Source: Gonapodya prolifera JEL478 (lineage: Eukaryota > Monoblepharomycota > Monoblepharidomycetes > Monoblepharidales > Gonapodyaceae). From it: a stretch of 23,546 nucleotides of DNA. The notes beneath the pieces are model-generated. The model did no database searches, was not told the origin of the DNA, and was given only the letters and a program-made list of their open reading frames with translations. The position numbers and the translations under genes are program-made. Positions 1-10,757 of the stretch are shown piece after piece; position 1 is the first letter of the stretch; the number at the start of each line of letters is the position of its first letter. The stretch lies in the NCBI GenBank assembly GCA_001574975.1, contig KQ965785.1, forward strand, positions 261,381 through 284,926, read 5' to 3'.

Positions 1-681
1 CCGTCTTCGTCACAGAACGGCATTCTTCCTGAAATTTGGTTCCAGCGCATTCGATGCGGGCTCTGCGTCCACGTTCTTCCCCTCGTTGCTCTGTTCCCAT
101 TCCTCGACCACTTCTTTACCTACGGACAGCCATTTTTGCGTAAATTCACACTTGCGCTGCTCGCCCTCCTTGAAACCCGAATTGCCAAGGCTGGAAACAA
201 CACCAGTAGGATCCTCGAAATCATCCACTTGGATTTGGAGGTGATGGGCCTGTCCAAGGCGGAACTGGTGGACCCAGCATCGGCAAAGACAAAGATAGCC
301 GAGTTTACCGACCTTTGTCTGTCCGCCGTCAACTCTGCTGCTGCCAGTTGTGCCAGCAGTTCGGCAAAGACAGGCGGATCCGAAATAGCTGCTGCTCACG
401 AAGCGGCGTCTGCTGGAGAATCACGTTCCAACACTACAACCAGTCCGTCAGCCGATCTCGTCGAAATCCTCTCTGCCGTGGACGCAATCGACTGGGCGGT
501 GGAGTCCACTCGGCAATACGACTTGCGGCTACGTGCCCGAATGGAGCGTGCCAAAGCACAGGCCGCGACAAAAGAGGAGTCGGATGAGGAAGATGAGGAC
601 GACGAAGATGAGTTGAGCGACGACTCGGAAACTGAGGAGGAGAGGCTGGCGAGGCTCATGGGTGGGGTAACCCTGAAATGA
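1..681 (+). CDS. TBC-domain Rab GTPase-activating protein, C-terminal part (5' end outside window)
   Basis: The reading frame is open from base 1 to a TGA at 679-681, giving 226 residues of a protein that starts upstream. Residues 10-60 resemble the C-terminal helices of a TBC (Rab-GAP) domain: 'LPEIWFQRIRCGLCVHVL' followed by 'LFPFLDHFFTYGQPFLRKF' and 'ALLALLETRI' fit the family pattern of a Trp/Arg-rich helix, then a 'D-x-F-F-x-x-G' segment before a hydrophobic helix. TBC proteins switch off Rab GTPases in vesicle traffic; the catalytic Arg and Gln fingers lie further upstream and cannot be checked. The tail is Ser/Ala-rich and ends in an acidic run (Glu/Asp from about residue 190) before 'ERLARLMGGVTLK'. 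No intron is needed in this part. The gene converges on the tricalbin gene with 210 bp between the stop codons. The TBC call rests on pattern recognition only. Confidence 0.62.
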   Translation, partial: PSSSQNGILPEIWFQRIRCGLCVHVLPLVALFPFLDHFFTYGQPFLRKFTLALLALLETRIAKAGNNTSRILEIIHLDLEVMGLSKAELVDPASAKTKIAEFTDLCLSAVNSAAASCASSSAKTGGSEIAAAHEAASAGESRSNTTTSPSADLVEILSAVDAIDWAVESTRQYDLRLRARMERAKAQAATKEESDEEDEDDEDELSDDSETEEERLARLMGGVTLK

Positions 682-891
682 TAAGGTAGTGAGAATATCT
701 TCAAGGAAACATACGTCATGATAGATGAAACAATCTGTTAGATACTGAACCCAAATATTATGTGAAGATTATTTTTACTCGTACTCGGATTATTGGATCG
801 AAAAAGACACCAACAGATTCATATTCAGAACTTAGACTTCGATAAGCAGACAAATACCAATACTACTTAGGGAAATACTGTCTCATCTTCG

Positions 892-3800
892 TCACTGCGC
901 TGGGGAGAAGCTGAGCTTGACGTGGATTTCGCCACCGTCTACTCGGTCTCCATTCTGCAACTCCAACCTCAACTCCTTATGAGGCTCGCGATCCAAGTTC
1001 TCGAGTGGCAGACGTGTAATACCCAGCAGTCGTCCTTTGAGGAAACCTTTGTCCTTGACCTACAAGAGTTGTCAGCTTTGTGTTACGACCGCTCCATGAA
1101 AGGTTTCGATTTACCTTCAAACTTAAAGAACTCCTCTTTATGTCCGGAATGCTGACAACAAATATTTCGTTCCACACGGGATTCACGTTCTTTTCAATGG
1201 TCTGCGACTTTCCAACTTCGCGATCCTCCAGCATGAGCTCAACATAGGGACTGTAAACAGTAACGTACTCAGACAACTTCACGGGTTCACCAATCTTCAA
1301 ACTCACTCGCTGGAGAGTCCGTCTTTGTTCACCGCTGGAAGTTTCTTTCCACTAATAAGCTCCACACGAAGCTTGCCCGGAACTGGTGCGAGTGTAGCGC
1401 GAGATGCTGTTGAAGATACAGGCTGGGCTGCATCTGCAGCCAATGCGGCCTGTCCAGCTTGCCCAACTATATCCACCGGAGCGTTCGCAATAGGTGCAGC
1501 TTTTGTGCTGGTATCGGTTGTCGGGGCTGGTGCGCTGATTGTGGCAACACCAGCAATAGGCTGGGGTACTTGCTTTGGGCGAGTCCTCTTTGGGTCAAAC
1601 TTGACTCGAGCTGTCACAAAGCCACCGCGGAATCCCGTGTCTCCCTCTGAGAGGACATACTCCTTTTCAATAGCTTCTCCGGGTGAATCATAGAATTCAG
1701 CAAGATCGATTTGTGCCTTGCCAAGGACGGGTTTCGTTCGGAAGGAGTTATGGTCCTTCACGGAGAGCTGGAGATTGCTGTCCCTCACGGAAATCACATT
1801 TACTTGGAATTTTTCGTTCCAAACCTGATGGAGAAACTCATTTGGGTACTGATCACATCAAATGCATCAACGTGGTGCCTTACTGGGTTGAGCTCCTTCT
1901 CTACGACCCTCGTGTTGTGCACTTTTTCGCCATTTAGCTGACACTACAGTATAAAGTGCATGAGAAACCCACCAATCCATCATTTGCAAATTAGTGCAAA
2001 CATACCTGGACATATGGGTCACTGAGTCCGTTTGCGTCTGCTGCCGGTAGTTGACGTGCTCCGACAATGGTAACCTTTGCAGCGTTATGCAAATCGAAAT
2101 GGTGATGCGATTACTTGAGCGTTTGCGAAACACTATATCTCACCTCAACAATACCCTCGCCGTAGGGATCGACTGCGTCCCTTGAATCACCGCTTGCAGT
2201 GTCGAGCTTCACGCGGTGGCTGGCTGTCAGGCCTGTGTCTTCTTCGGTCACTGGTGGCATCTCGACGCTGAGATACCGGAATGAGAGACGAATGGCGCCT
2301 TCCCCACTCGCGAATGAAAACCAATCATCTTCAGCCGTGCCCTTTGTCTGTTTGAATGGGACGCCGTTAAAGGGTTTGAAAACATTATCATCTGAGTCAG
2401 AAAACTTAAGAGAGCTATGCTGCGCACCTGCTTTTCAATGGCATCCTTTAGTGGAATGGTCAGATCCCCGAAAGTCTTATCACTACCACCAGGAACGTTG
2501 TCTGGGCTCCGCACTTCGAGCGTTATCTGCGCCTCGTCAATGTTATCCGCAAAAAGCTCAAAGGTTTCCTAAAGGTACGAGTGAGGGATAAGGATAAGAG
2601 TCCACGACACCCAGAGTATCTTTGACTTACATAATAAACGGGGTTGTTTGTTCGCTTCTTCTTCTTTGATTTCCAAATGTTCTGGCCCCGAGGCGTTCTC
2701 CCGACGATGTACGGTTCGAACCATCCCGCACCAATAGGGCCGATGTCCTTGCATTGAAAAATTTTGACGCGAACGACACCCGTCTCTGACAATTGCGAGT
2801 TAGGCACATCTTTGGAGAGTCGCAATTGAAAAAGTGCATACTTACTGACGGTCATGTCGTTTTTGATAAGCTTCACTGGAGCGGGTTTTACTTTTGTGGC
2901 ATCTGGGCCAGGAAGCACTGTTGCAGCCTTTTGAGCCTCTTCCACCTCAATGATGGGGAAGAACGCCAGGTCCAGTTTCAATTCGCCAGAGTCCCGCTTG
3001 GATGGATCGTTGTGGTGGAACAAAGGAAGCCACCTGAAATGGGGAATGGATAGGTACATAAATCAGAAAACGGCATTCTATTGTCCTTCTTACCTATCGT
3101 CGGTAAGTGCCGGAGAGCCCCAATCTTTCATCAAAATTTCTTTGCGTTCGTCAGTGATATCCTTTTGCGCCGACGAAGCCTTGAAATCACGGAGCTGAAC
3201 CCATTCCGCCAAATGAAGCTCATCAGTGTCTCCTAGATACGGATGGTTGCCAACATCATCCCGATCTCTCAATTCGAATGACAAAATGTCAGATCCATCT
3301 TCTATGCCAGTGAGCACTTCGCGCTTAACAAGGTGGTAGAATACCTCGGACCAACGAGGTGACTGACTTTGATCGCGTTGAATCAATATTTATCATTCTT
3401 CTGGAGGAAAATATCGAATCAGGTAAAACTTACGATTGCTCAACTGTTTTAGTGCAAAGTATTTGTTTTCGCTGTCCGCGAGGTCCAAGCATTCCTCTGC
3501 AGTATGGATCTGATACGCAATAAAGTACCAGAAATATTGAAATTACATCTCAAAATTACTCACCGCTTTTGTCTTTTGTAAACTTTGCCAATAATGGATT
3601 CTCCGCATTTCTGAGACCTCTTGCGTTTCTGATTGTCACTCTCAGTACGCCCACCGCAAACTCGTCTTGGAAATCAACTTCCGGAGCAAAGAGGGATTCC
3701 ACATTGTAAAAGAAGCCACTGGATAAATCCCAGAAGGTCAATTCTACCAACACGATATAAATACTGACTTTAAACACCTACTTCGGTGGCGAGAACATCA

Positions 3801-5114
3801 TTTTCATCACCGAGTCAACGAGTTTCTGAAATGTGAGATGGATTGGATATTTTCATTTTTGACCGGCCTCTGATCATTGACATCCCTTACTTACACGAAT
3901 GAAGTCATTCAATCCAGGCACATCTAGAATATCTCCGCCTTTCAGAGGCCGGACGGAATACTCAGTTCGGGGCATCTTTCCGTCCGGGCAACATATGTTT
4001 ATGGTCTTGACGTTTGGAAACGACGGGCCAAGTCGCAGTCGGACAGCAAACTAAGAAATTGAAGGCAGCAACTCGTTTAAGTACACTTCGCAACTTCGGT
4101 GTGAACAGCACGTCCCTACCTCTCCCTCCATTTCCAAGTTATCGACTTGAACCGGAAAGGGTACACCCTTCATTCCTTTGACCCTCGACGTAGTTATCAC
4201 ACGGGCATTTCGGGCATCGAATCCTTTACGTTGGCGCTCAGCGTTTAAGTCGTCCTGCGTCAACGGACTGAACTGGATTCTGAATATGAGCTCAACGACA
4301 TCCGATTCGGTGATGAGTGGATTGAACCTCGCGCCAACAATGGACGGTGCAGCACTCCCTTTTGGTGTACCGTTAGTCGTCAGCAAAATGTTCGGCCCTT
4401 AATGCACCCCAAATAATTGTCTCACCAAGGTCGAACTCCGTGAGCTGAAAGGAATCCAAGAAAGACGGCAAATAATAGTCCACCAAAGTGTCATTTACTG
4501 TTGTCTTAATCTGTTTGGAAGACAAATGTGGTCATCCATCAGTTGTTTGTCCACGTGTGCGAGTTTGCTTTGTCATACCGTCTCGGCCAACCATGGCTGA
4601 AATTCAAGCCAATACTTTTCCAAAAATGCATTGAACCACTCAAGAGTTTCATCCTCCTTCGATTCAGCCTTCAGGGCAAAAATGGCGCGAGTGACTTCCC
4701 TCCGAGTATATTCCTTGGCACGTCTGGTCTCCATGCTGGCGGCTCGCCTAAACGCCGGCAATATCACCAAGAGAAGCAATCCAACCCATACGACGGTGTA
4801 ACCGTTTCTGTGTTAGAAGGAGAGAAACAACCGTGAAACACATTACAGATTCCAAACACCACTATCGGATCGAACCTTCCGAGAGCCCAAGAAACAACGG
4901 ATCCAAACGTAACAAGAGAACCCTGAAAGATCGTTTCTTTGAGTCCGACGATCGATTCTATCCACGAGATCGGTGCAGGTTCTGGTCCCTCAAGCAACTT
5001 CTTGCGATCCTCTGCAAGCTCTTTTAGTTTCTGCTCAATGAGCAGTGGAGTCGCCTCCGAAGATGAGCCCGCGGCGCCCGATTTCATCACCCCCGCGGAA
5101 CTCGATGCTGCCAT
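892..5114 (-). CDS. Tricalbin / extended-synaptotagmin-like protein (SMP plus four C2 domains)
   Basis: ER-plasma-membrane tether with lipid-transfer SMP domain. Exons on the minus strand: 5114-4858, 4807-4579, 4510-4426, 4358-4120, 4050-3895, 3825-3782, 3718-3564, 3509-3434, 3366-3094, 3033-2846, 2785-2631, 2568-2428, 2347-2144, 2074-2006, 1937-1884, 1824-1307, 1250-1115, 1059-892. They sum to 3147 nt, 1048 aa, in phase throughout. Start is the ATG at 5114 ('MAASSSAGVMKSG'). A coiled segment (24-43) precedes a membrane hairpin at about 62-105, then the SMP domain (about 125-325, including 'LPSFLDSFQLTEFDLG' and 'PGLNDFIRKLVDSV'). C2 domains lie at about 350-480, 570-690, 735-840 and 905-1010; the last two keep Ca-binding 'NGLSDPYVQ' and 'GLSSDPYVELM' plus 'NPVWNE'. 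An Ala/Pro/Thr-rich linker separates C2-3 and C2-4. Intron 1 (4857-4808) needs a weak donor, GTTTGG, to keep frame, so that junction is the least certain. Yeast Tcb proteins are about 1,200-1,500 aa, so this one is slightly short. Confidence 0.9.
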
Positions 5115-5409
5115 CGATGGAAGCCAAAGGGGCAAATCCTCCACGGCACATTATGTGCTTGGCAAGGGTGACAAGACACATCCGGGCAAATTCTCTCTTG
5201 AACTACATTATTTGACATGCACCCGTGTAAAAGCGTGGTCGTAATAGCTCCGGTGCAGTACAAGTGGTGAAGTATTCAATTCCAGTTTGAACCACCCCAC
5301 GTCGAACTGAATTTTGCTCAACGTCAAAGAAATCCACGCTGATAAATTCAAGAAACGCGACTCACTATACTTGCTGAGCAAAGTCCACTGCAGCTGGCTC
5401 CGGGTTCCA
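5115..5409. other. Intergenic between tricalbin start and thioredoxin-fold gene stop
   Basis: This stretch holds the upstream region of the tricalbin gene and the 3' flank of the next gene. I see no open frame with domain similarity, no RNA gene and no clear TATA box. Confidence 0.5.
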
Positions 5410-7396
5410 TCAGAGAATAATGTCACAAACCTGGTCCAACTTATCTTGACCCCATAGAACTTCTCCATCAACGATTTGGTATGATGGAAATCCACAGACT
5501 CCCGCCGTCACCGCACGCGCAACATTGGTCTTCAAGGCGTCCCTCGCGTCTTGAGAGTCTGCCTGGTCGACCAAGTTCGGATCGTAGCCTGCAGACGAAA
5601 TGACGGATTTCAAGACTGCGGGGTCGGAAATGTCAAGGTCGTTCGCCCAGGCCGCCTTATCTGTTGTGAATAGAGGTCAACATCGAACCAATCAAGCAAT
5701 CATCGTAATATTGCGGCGGCTAGGGACTCTCACAGATGGCATCAATGAGCTTCCACTCTTTCTTGAGGCAGACTACTCTTAATGGTAAAGGAGTTCGGAT
5801 AGGAAAGTGCTTTTTTCCCTTCCGCAACGGTCCTTCGAGATGAATGGATTTTAGATCAAAGCGCGGAAGAAAATAACGTACTTTGAGTGGACCCTCGATC
5901 CACTTTAGCGCTACTGCATGCTCTTTTCCGTCTGGATACGGGAGGCGGCTCCAATATGAGACCCAGTCAGCCATGTCCTTGTCGCCCCAATCAATCCTAT
6001 AAGTGTGAATAACACTTTAATTCGAGTGTACGAGCTAAGAAGCTGGGTTAATCTTCTTACGCTTGTTGTGTAGTGGCTTTCCGAGGTTCCACTGGGGTGC
6101 CAATCTCTTTGAACAAGATTCCAAGCAAAGTCGGGGACAAGTTCAACTTCAAGTTCCGATCCCATCTCGTCAACGAGTCTTGTCAATTGGGTCCAACCCA
6201 GGTATGTCCACGGGCTCGTAAAATGAACGTGAAATAGTTAAAAAAAAAAATTAGTAACCACGAACCGAAGAGCCGGAGCTGAATCCAAACCTGCTGAAAT
6301 CGAACCAGAACGTAAGCTTCCGCTTTGATTTTAGAGGACCAGGGCGAATCCGGGGGAGTGAGATGGTGGGAAGAGCAGTTGCCGGACCATTCAGTGACAC
6401 TACGGCCCCTTCAACGAAATACTATTCAGGAGGTCCGAGGCGGATGAATTATTGAATGATGAGATCCGGTCAAATCCAACCGTCGCACTCACCAATCGAT
6501 CAGCCCCACTGAACAGTCTTCCACCTGTAGGTAATCTGCTATCTGCGATCCAGAAGCTTGGAGCGAATGGTGCACCTTTAAAAAAGATCATCGTTGTTGT
6601 CTCCCCGATACATCCAGGAAGGATAATTGAATATGAACCTCTCGACTCTGCTTCCTTCGTGGTCGACACAAGAGCCGTTTCCCATTTTGGATTCTCGACA
6701 CCGTCATAAATGTCCAAGCGTTCTTGCAGGGACTGGGAGGTTAAGGATTGAAGAATGGAAGGACTGCCAATGTCGAGTCCCTGAAGGAAGTATGCTTCAA
6801 ATATCAATTGAGTCACTGTTCGGCGGAGATTGGGGTCCAGGGAAGATAGAAGCTTCAGTGCTGGTGCCGATGTCGATGAAGGAGAATTAGTGTGATACTT
6901 CAGACAACCATATCCACCGAACCCCCCACGTACCGGGTACACTTTCAACAGGATGCCGCTTGTGGAAGCCTATTTGAACACCGAAGCGCTTCGCAGTCCG
7001 CCCGAGGTCCCGTATCAAGCACCGGTTCTTGTTTCCATGTGGTCCCTCGGCGCTTTCGAAAGGCGACGCTCGAAACGACGATGTAATGAGAGCTGGCTTG
7101 TATATCACTTGTGCTCCGATACGTTGTGCGATTTTATCGATTCTTTTGTCAGGCAAGGTAAGACCTGACCGCGATTCAGCGGCGATTCAGTCCAGCTGGC
7201 CGGTGAAAACACAGAGAAGAGACTGTACCATGGACAGACGATGTTGTAATAAACTGAAAGGCGTCAAGAGGGTCACAGAGTCAGAGTCCGATTCCGATTC
7301 ATCAGATCGAACCGCCAGTTCCACTCGTCCGGCCGAGATTCCATCGGCCTCCTCTCGCAGCTCTCAATTCTCACATTCGATTGTAGGCGCAGCCAT
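5410..7396 (-). CDS. Tandem two-domain DsbA / 2-hydroxychromene-2-carboxylate isomerase-like protein (two frame breaks)
   Basis: Two thioredoxin-fold domains of the DsbA/HCCA-isomerase/GST-kappa group are encoded in one gene. Exons: 7396-7375, 7253-7229, 7164-6943, 6860-6639, 6575-6493, 6421-6291, 6214-6061, 5996-5882, 5809-5734, 5660-5410 (about 432 aa once the breaks are allowed for). Domain 1 begins 'MAAPTIEFYYNIVCPWSYLA', continues 'KRIDKIAQRIGAQVIYKP' and ends 'GAPFAPSFWIADSR'. Domain 2 begins 'KLTFWFDFSSPWTYLGW' and ends 'GVCGFPSYQIVDGEVLWG'; the cis-Pro loops (APSF, FPSY) are present. The active-site positions differ: CPWS in domain 1, SPWT in domain 2, so neither is a CxxC. One base is extra near 7151 (zero frame reads GCC TGA C) and one near 6114 (CTT G TTC AAA GAG ATT GGC). 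The 63-nt intron 6638-6576 and the 72-nt intron 5881-5810 lack stops and could be retained. Substrate unknown; a glutathione-dependent isomerase or transferase role is a family-based guess. Confidence 0.75.
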
Positions 7397-7608
7397 CTCG
7401 AGTGAAAGATTGTCGCAAAGCGATGTTATGTTGTGATTCAAATCTTCATTATTTCATTTCAATCAAAATCTGAAGTGTCACTATTTATAGGCAAATGTTC
7501 TCGCATCATCTCAACCTATACATCTATCAATGCCTGCGAGTCGTTCTACACAACGTCCATTTCAGGTTCTCCTGCAAACCCGGCCACCGAATCTCACTAA
7601 CAACCAAA

Positions 7609-10152
7609 TTAGTCGACCTCCTCAACAGTGGGGCCAGATCCCGCACCGCCGTCAGCACCGCCCGCGCCAGGGAAACCGCCGGGTCCTCCGGCGCCAGGGA
7701 AACCACCTCCGGGGAAGCCGCCGGGTCCTCCTGGACCACCGTCTCCGTACAAGCGGCGCATAATCTGTTTCAAAAGAACAAGTCAGAAATCAAAAAGTAA
7801 CTGAAATTCCAGTTCAGTACTCACGGGGTTGGCAACCTCCTCAAGCTCCTTCTGCTTGCTCTCGAACTCCTCTTTGCTGGCCTCGTGGCTGCGGTCCAAC
7901 CATTGGATCGTTTCGTCGACGGCCTTCTCGAGGGTGCTCTTGTCCTCGGCAGAGAACTTTTCCTTGAGTTTATCGTCCTGAAGGGTGTTGCGGAGGTTGA
8001 ATGCGTAGCTCTCCCTAAGAATATGTAGAATTGTCAGCGATTCTATCAAATGTCGGATTGAATATAAAATAGAACCCACAGTGCGTTCTTGGACTGGATG
8101 CGGGTTGCGGCCTCTTCGTCCTCGGCCTTGTACTTCTCGGCCTCGTTAACCATCCGTTCAATGTCTTCCTTGGACAGACGACCCTTGTCGTTGGTAATGG
8201 TGATCTTGTTGCTGCGTCCGGTGGTCTTATCGGCGGCGGTGACGTTGAGGATACCGCTATTGCATCACAAATGCGTTAGAACAGTCCATAAATTTGATCA
8301 TTGAGAATTACTCACTTGGCATCGATGTCGAAGGTGACCTCGATCTGAGGAACACCGCGAGGAGCAGGGGGAATGCCGGTAAGCTCGAACTTGCCGAGCA
8401 GGTTGTTGTCCTTGGTGCGAGCACGTTCACCCTCGTAGACCTGGATCAATACTCCGGGTTGGTTGTCCGAGTAGGTCGAGAAGATTTCACTCTTTTTGGT
8501 GGGGATGGTGGTATTGCGCTTGATGAGAGGGGTCATGATACCACCAGCGGTCTCGATACCGAGGGAAAGAGGGGAGACGTCGAGTAAAAGGAGGTCTTGA
8601 GTCTTCTCGGAGGTGGTTCTGTGAGTAATAGTGATTAGAAATCAATTTTTCGCAAGCAGGCGGAAGAATGTCGAACTTACCCAGTGAGGATAGCGGCTTG
8701 TACAGCGGCACCGTAGGCGACAGCCTCGTCGGGGTTGATGGACTTGTTGGGCTCCTTGCCGTTAAAGAAGTCCTGGACGAGCTTCTGGACCTTGGGGATA
8801 CGGGTGGATCCACCGACCAAGACGATCTCGTTGACGGAACCCTTGTCGATCTTGGCGTCACGGAGAACCTTCTCGACGGGGTCGAGGGTGGAACGGAAAA
8901 GGTCCGCGCAGAGTTCCTCGAAGCGAGCACGGGTGATCGAAGTGTAGAAGTCGATACCCTCGAAAAGAGAGTCGATCTTTTTGAGAGAGCAAAAGCGTCA
9001 GCCAACTGATCGAACAACAGCAGAGGGTCAAAAGCATACCTCAATGGTGGTTTGAGCGGCGCTGGAAAGAGTTCGCTTCGCGCGCTCGCAAGCAGTGCGG
9101 AGACGACGGAGAGCGCGAGCGTTGCCGGTCATGTCCTTCTTGAACTTGCGCTTGAACTCCTGGGTGAAGAAGTCCACCATGCGGTTGTCAAAATCCTCTC
9201 CTCCCAAGTGAGTGTCACCAGCAGTAGCCTTGACTTCGAAGATACCGTCCTCGATGGTCAGGAGAGACACATCGAAAGTACCACCACCTAGAAATTGAAC
9301 AAGTCAGTTATATGAAGGAGGTCGAGATTCGACCCAAAAAGAGCTTACCAAGGTCGAAAATGAGAACATTCTTCTCGCCGGCACCCTTCTTGTCCAAGCC
9401 ATACGCAATGGCGGCAGCGGTGGGCTCGTTGATGATACGGAGGACGTTCATACCAGTAATGGCACCAGCGTCCTTGGTGGCTTGACGCTGGGAGTCGTTG
9501 AAGTACGCCGGGACGGTGATGACGGCGTCCTTGACTTTGTGGCCAAGGTAGGCCTCGGCGGTCTCCTTCATCTTGAGCAAGACCATGGACGAGATTTCCT
9601 CAGGGGTGAAGGTCTTCTCCTCGCCCTTGAACTCCACACGGATCAGAGGCTTGGTGCCTTTGTCGATGACTTTGAAGGGCCTGGAAATGCAATATTAGGA
9701 CTTGGATTATCTCTTACAAATCACATCACTTGTACGTACCAGTGCTTCATGTCACTCTGGACTTCGGCATCGGCGAAGCGACGGCCGATAAGACGCTTAG
9801 CGTCGAAGACGGTGTTGTGGGGGTTCATCGCGACCTGGTTCTTGGCAGCATCACCGATAAGACGTTCCTAAAAAGTCGTGCGGAGAAAGTCAGCTCCTGA
9901 AACACGAAACCGAGCCAAAAGACTTGTTACCCACCGTATCGGTGAAGGCGACGTAGGATGGGGCTGTTTGATTGCGAATTGAGGGGTACAGATGTGGTGG
10001 TCAGCATCCATCCACCTTTGATGCCAATCAATCGCCGACTCACTTGTCCGGTTGCCCTGGTCGTTGGCAATGATTTCAACACGGTCGTTTTGCCATACTC
10101 CCACGCAGGAGTAGGTGGTTCCGAGGTCGATTCCGACGGCTTTCGATGTCAT
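7609..10152 (-). CDS. Cytosolic Hsp70 chaperone, SSA type
   Basis: ATP-driven chaperone of cytosol and nucleus. Exons: 10152-10044, 9963-9935, 9867-9740, 9680-9349, 9287-9040, 8976-8681, 8618-8316, 8256-8080, 8014-7825, 7764-7609, summing to 1968 nt and 655 aa, the usual SSA length. Start ATG 10152 gives '[20 protein letters not shown]'. All three Hsp70 signatures are visible: IDLGTTYS (8-15), the phosphate-2 motif '[14 protein letters not shown]' (about 196-209) and '[16 protein letters not shown]' (about 334-348). The substrate-binding domain contains '[14 protein letters not shown]'. The C terminus is a Gly/Phe/Pro tail (GGFPG repeats) ending 'PTVEEVD', the TPR-cochaperone anchor that marks a cytosolic member; there is no signal peptide or HDEL. 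No frame break occurs in any exon. An element of five alternating heat-shock pentamers at 10317-10341 lies 165 bp upstream of the ATG. The paralogue number within SSA cannot be told from this window. Confidence 0.97.
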
Positions 10153-10316
10153 TGCAACGTTCGTTCGAAAGAGAAAACCCAAGAAGCTTCACGAATTGAC
10201 ACAGAAATGAATGAGAGAAAGAAAGAATCCAGACAGATGAGCAAAAGTTCAGAGGGAAGTCGCGGAAGTCACGCGGTGGGCTCTCACGTTTTGTATTCCG
10301 TTCGAAGAGAAAGGCA

Positions 10317-10341
10317 GTTCGAGGAAGCTCTCGAACTTTCC
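10317..10341. promoter_or_regulatory. Heat-shock element (five alternating pentamers)
   Basis: The sequence divides into gTTCg, aGGAa, gCTCt, cGAAc, tTTCc: five contiguous nTTCn/nGAAn units in alternation, three perfect and two with one mismatch. Hsf1 trimers bind such arrays. It lies 165 bp upstream of the Hsp70 ATG and 417 bp from the plus-strand gene. Confidence 0.75.
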
Positions 10342-10700
10342 ACCAAGGTCACGTGACCCAGCGCCCTTGGAATTCTCCCGAAAACCCGCCGGCCCGAATT
10401 TCAAAGAAAATTGAAGTGAAAATTATTTCATTCACGGTGCATTTCTTGTCGATTTATTTTTGTGGGAGGTTCCAAATTTCGAAGCCACCACTCGCGGGTT
10501 ATTTCGAAAGCCTACATACAAATATTGTACGATCGTGCAATCTGAGACGGCATCTTAAGAATCCAAATTTTCTCTTAACGAAGCATGATGCTTATTCACG
10601 AGCTTGCGATCAGGTGTAAACATTCTACATAAACATTCGAGAACAAGGCGACATCGCCACAATCCAAATTGAGGCCAAACAAACTCAAGTCGTCCCCAGT

Positions 10701-10706
10701 TATAAA
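10701..10706 (+). promoter_or_regulatory. TATA box of the coiled-coil gene
   Basis: TATAAA (within 'gttataaacc') lies 52 bp before the ATG at 10758, which suits a short 5' leader. Confidence 0.5.
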
Positions 10707-10757
10707 CCTTCCTGTACATTCTCCATTCATTATCTCATACCAGTCGATAAATCAATC

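Larger units (their letters stand above)
10153..10757. promoter_or_regulatory. Divergent promoter region between Hsp70 and the coiled-coil gene
   Basis: This 605-bp stretch separates the two start codons and holds no convincing gene. The Hsp70-proximal half carries the heat-shock element at 10317-10341. The half next to the plus-strand gene has an isolated pair of heat-shock pentamers (aTTCg aGAAc, 10635-10644) and a TATA box (10701-10706). Whether the two promoters share factors is an inference from the spacing. Confidence 0.6.

Noticed and set aside
7029-7436. 135-codon plus-strand frame
   Set aside because: It lies opposite the first exons and introns of the thioredoxin-fold gene and shows no domain pattern.
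8487-9044. 185-codon minus-strand frame rich in Arg/Ser/Thr
   Set aside because: It overlaps Hsp70 exons in another frame; the composition is that of a shadow of GC-biased codons.
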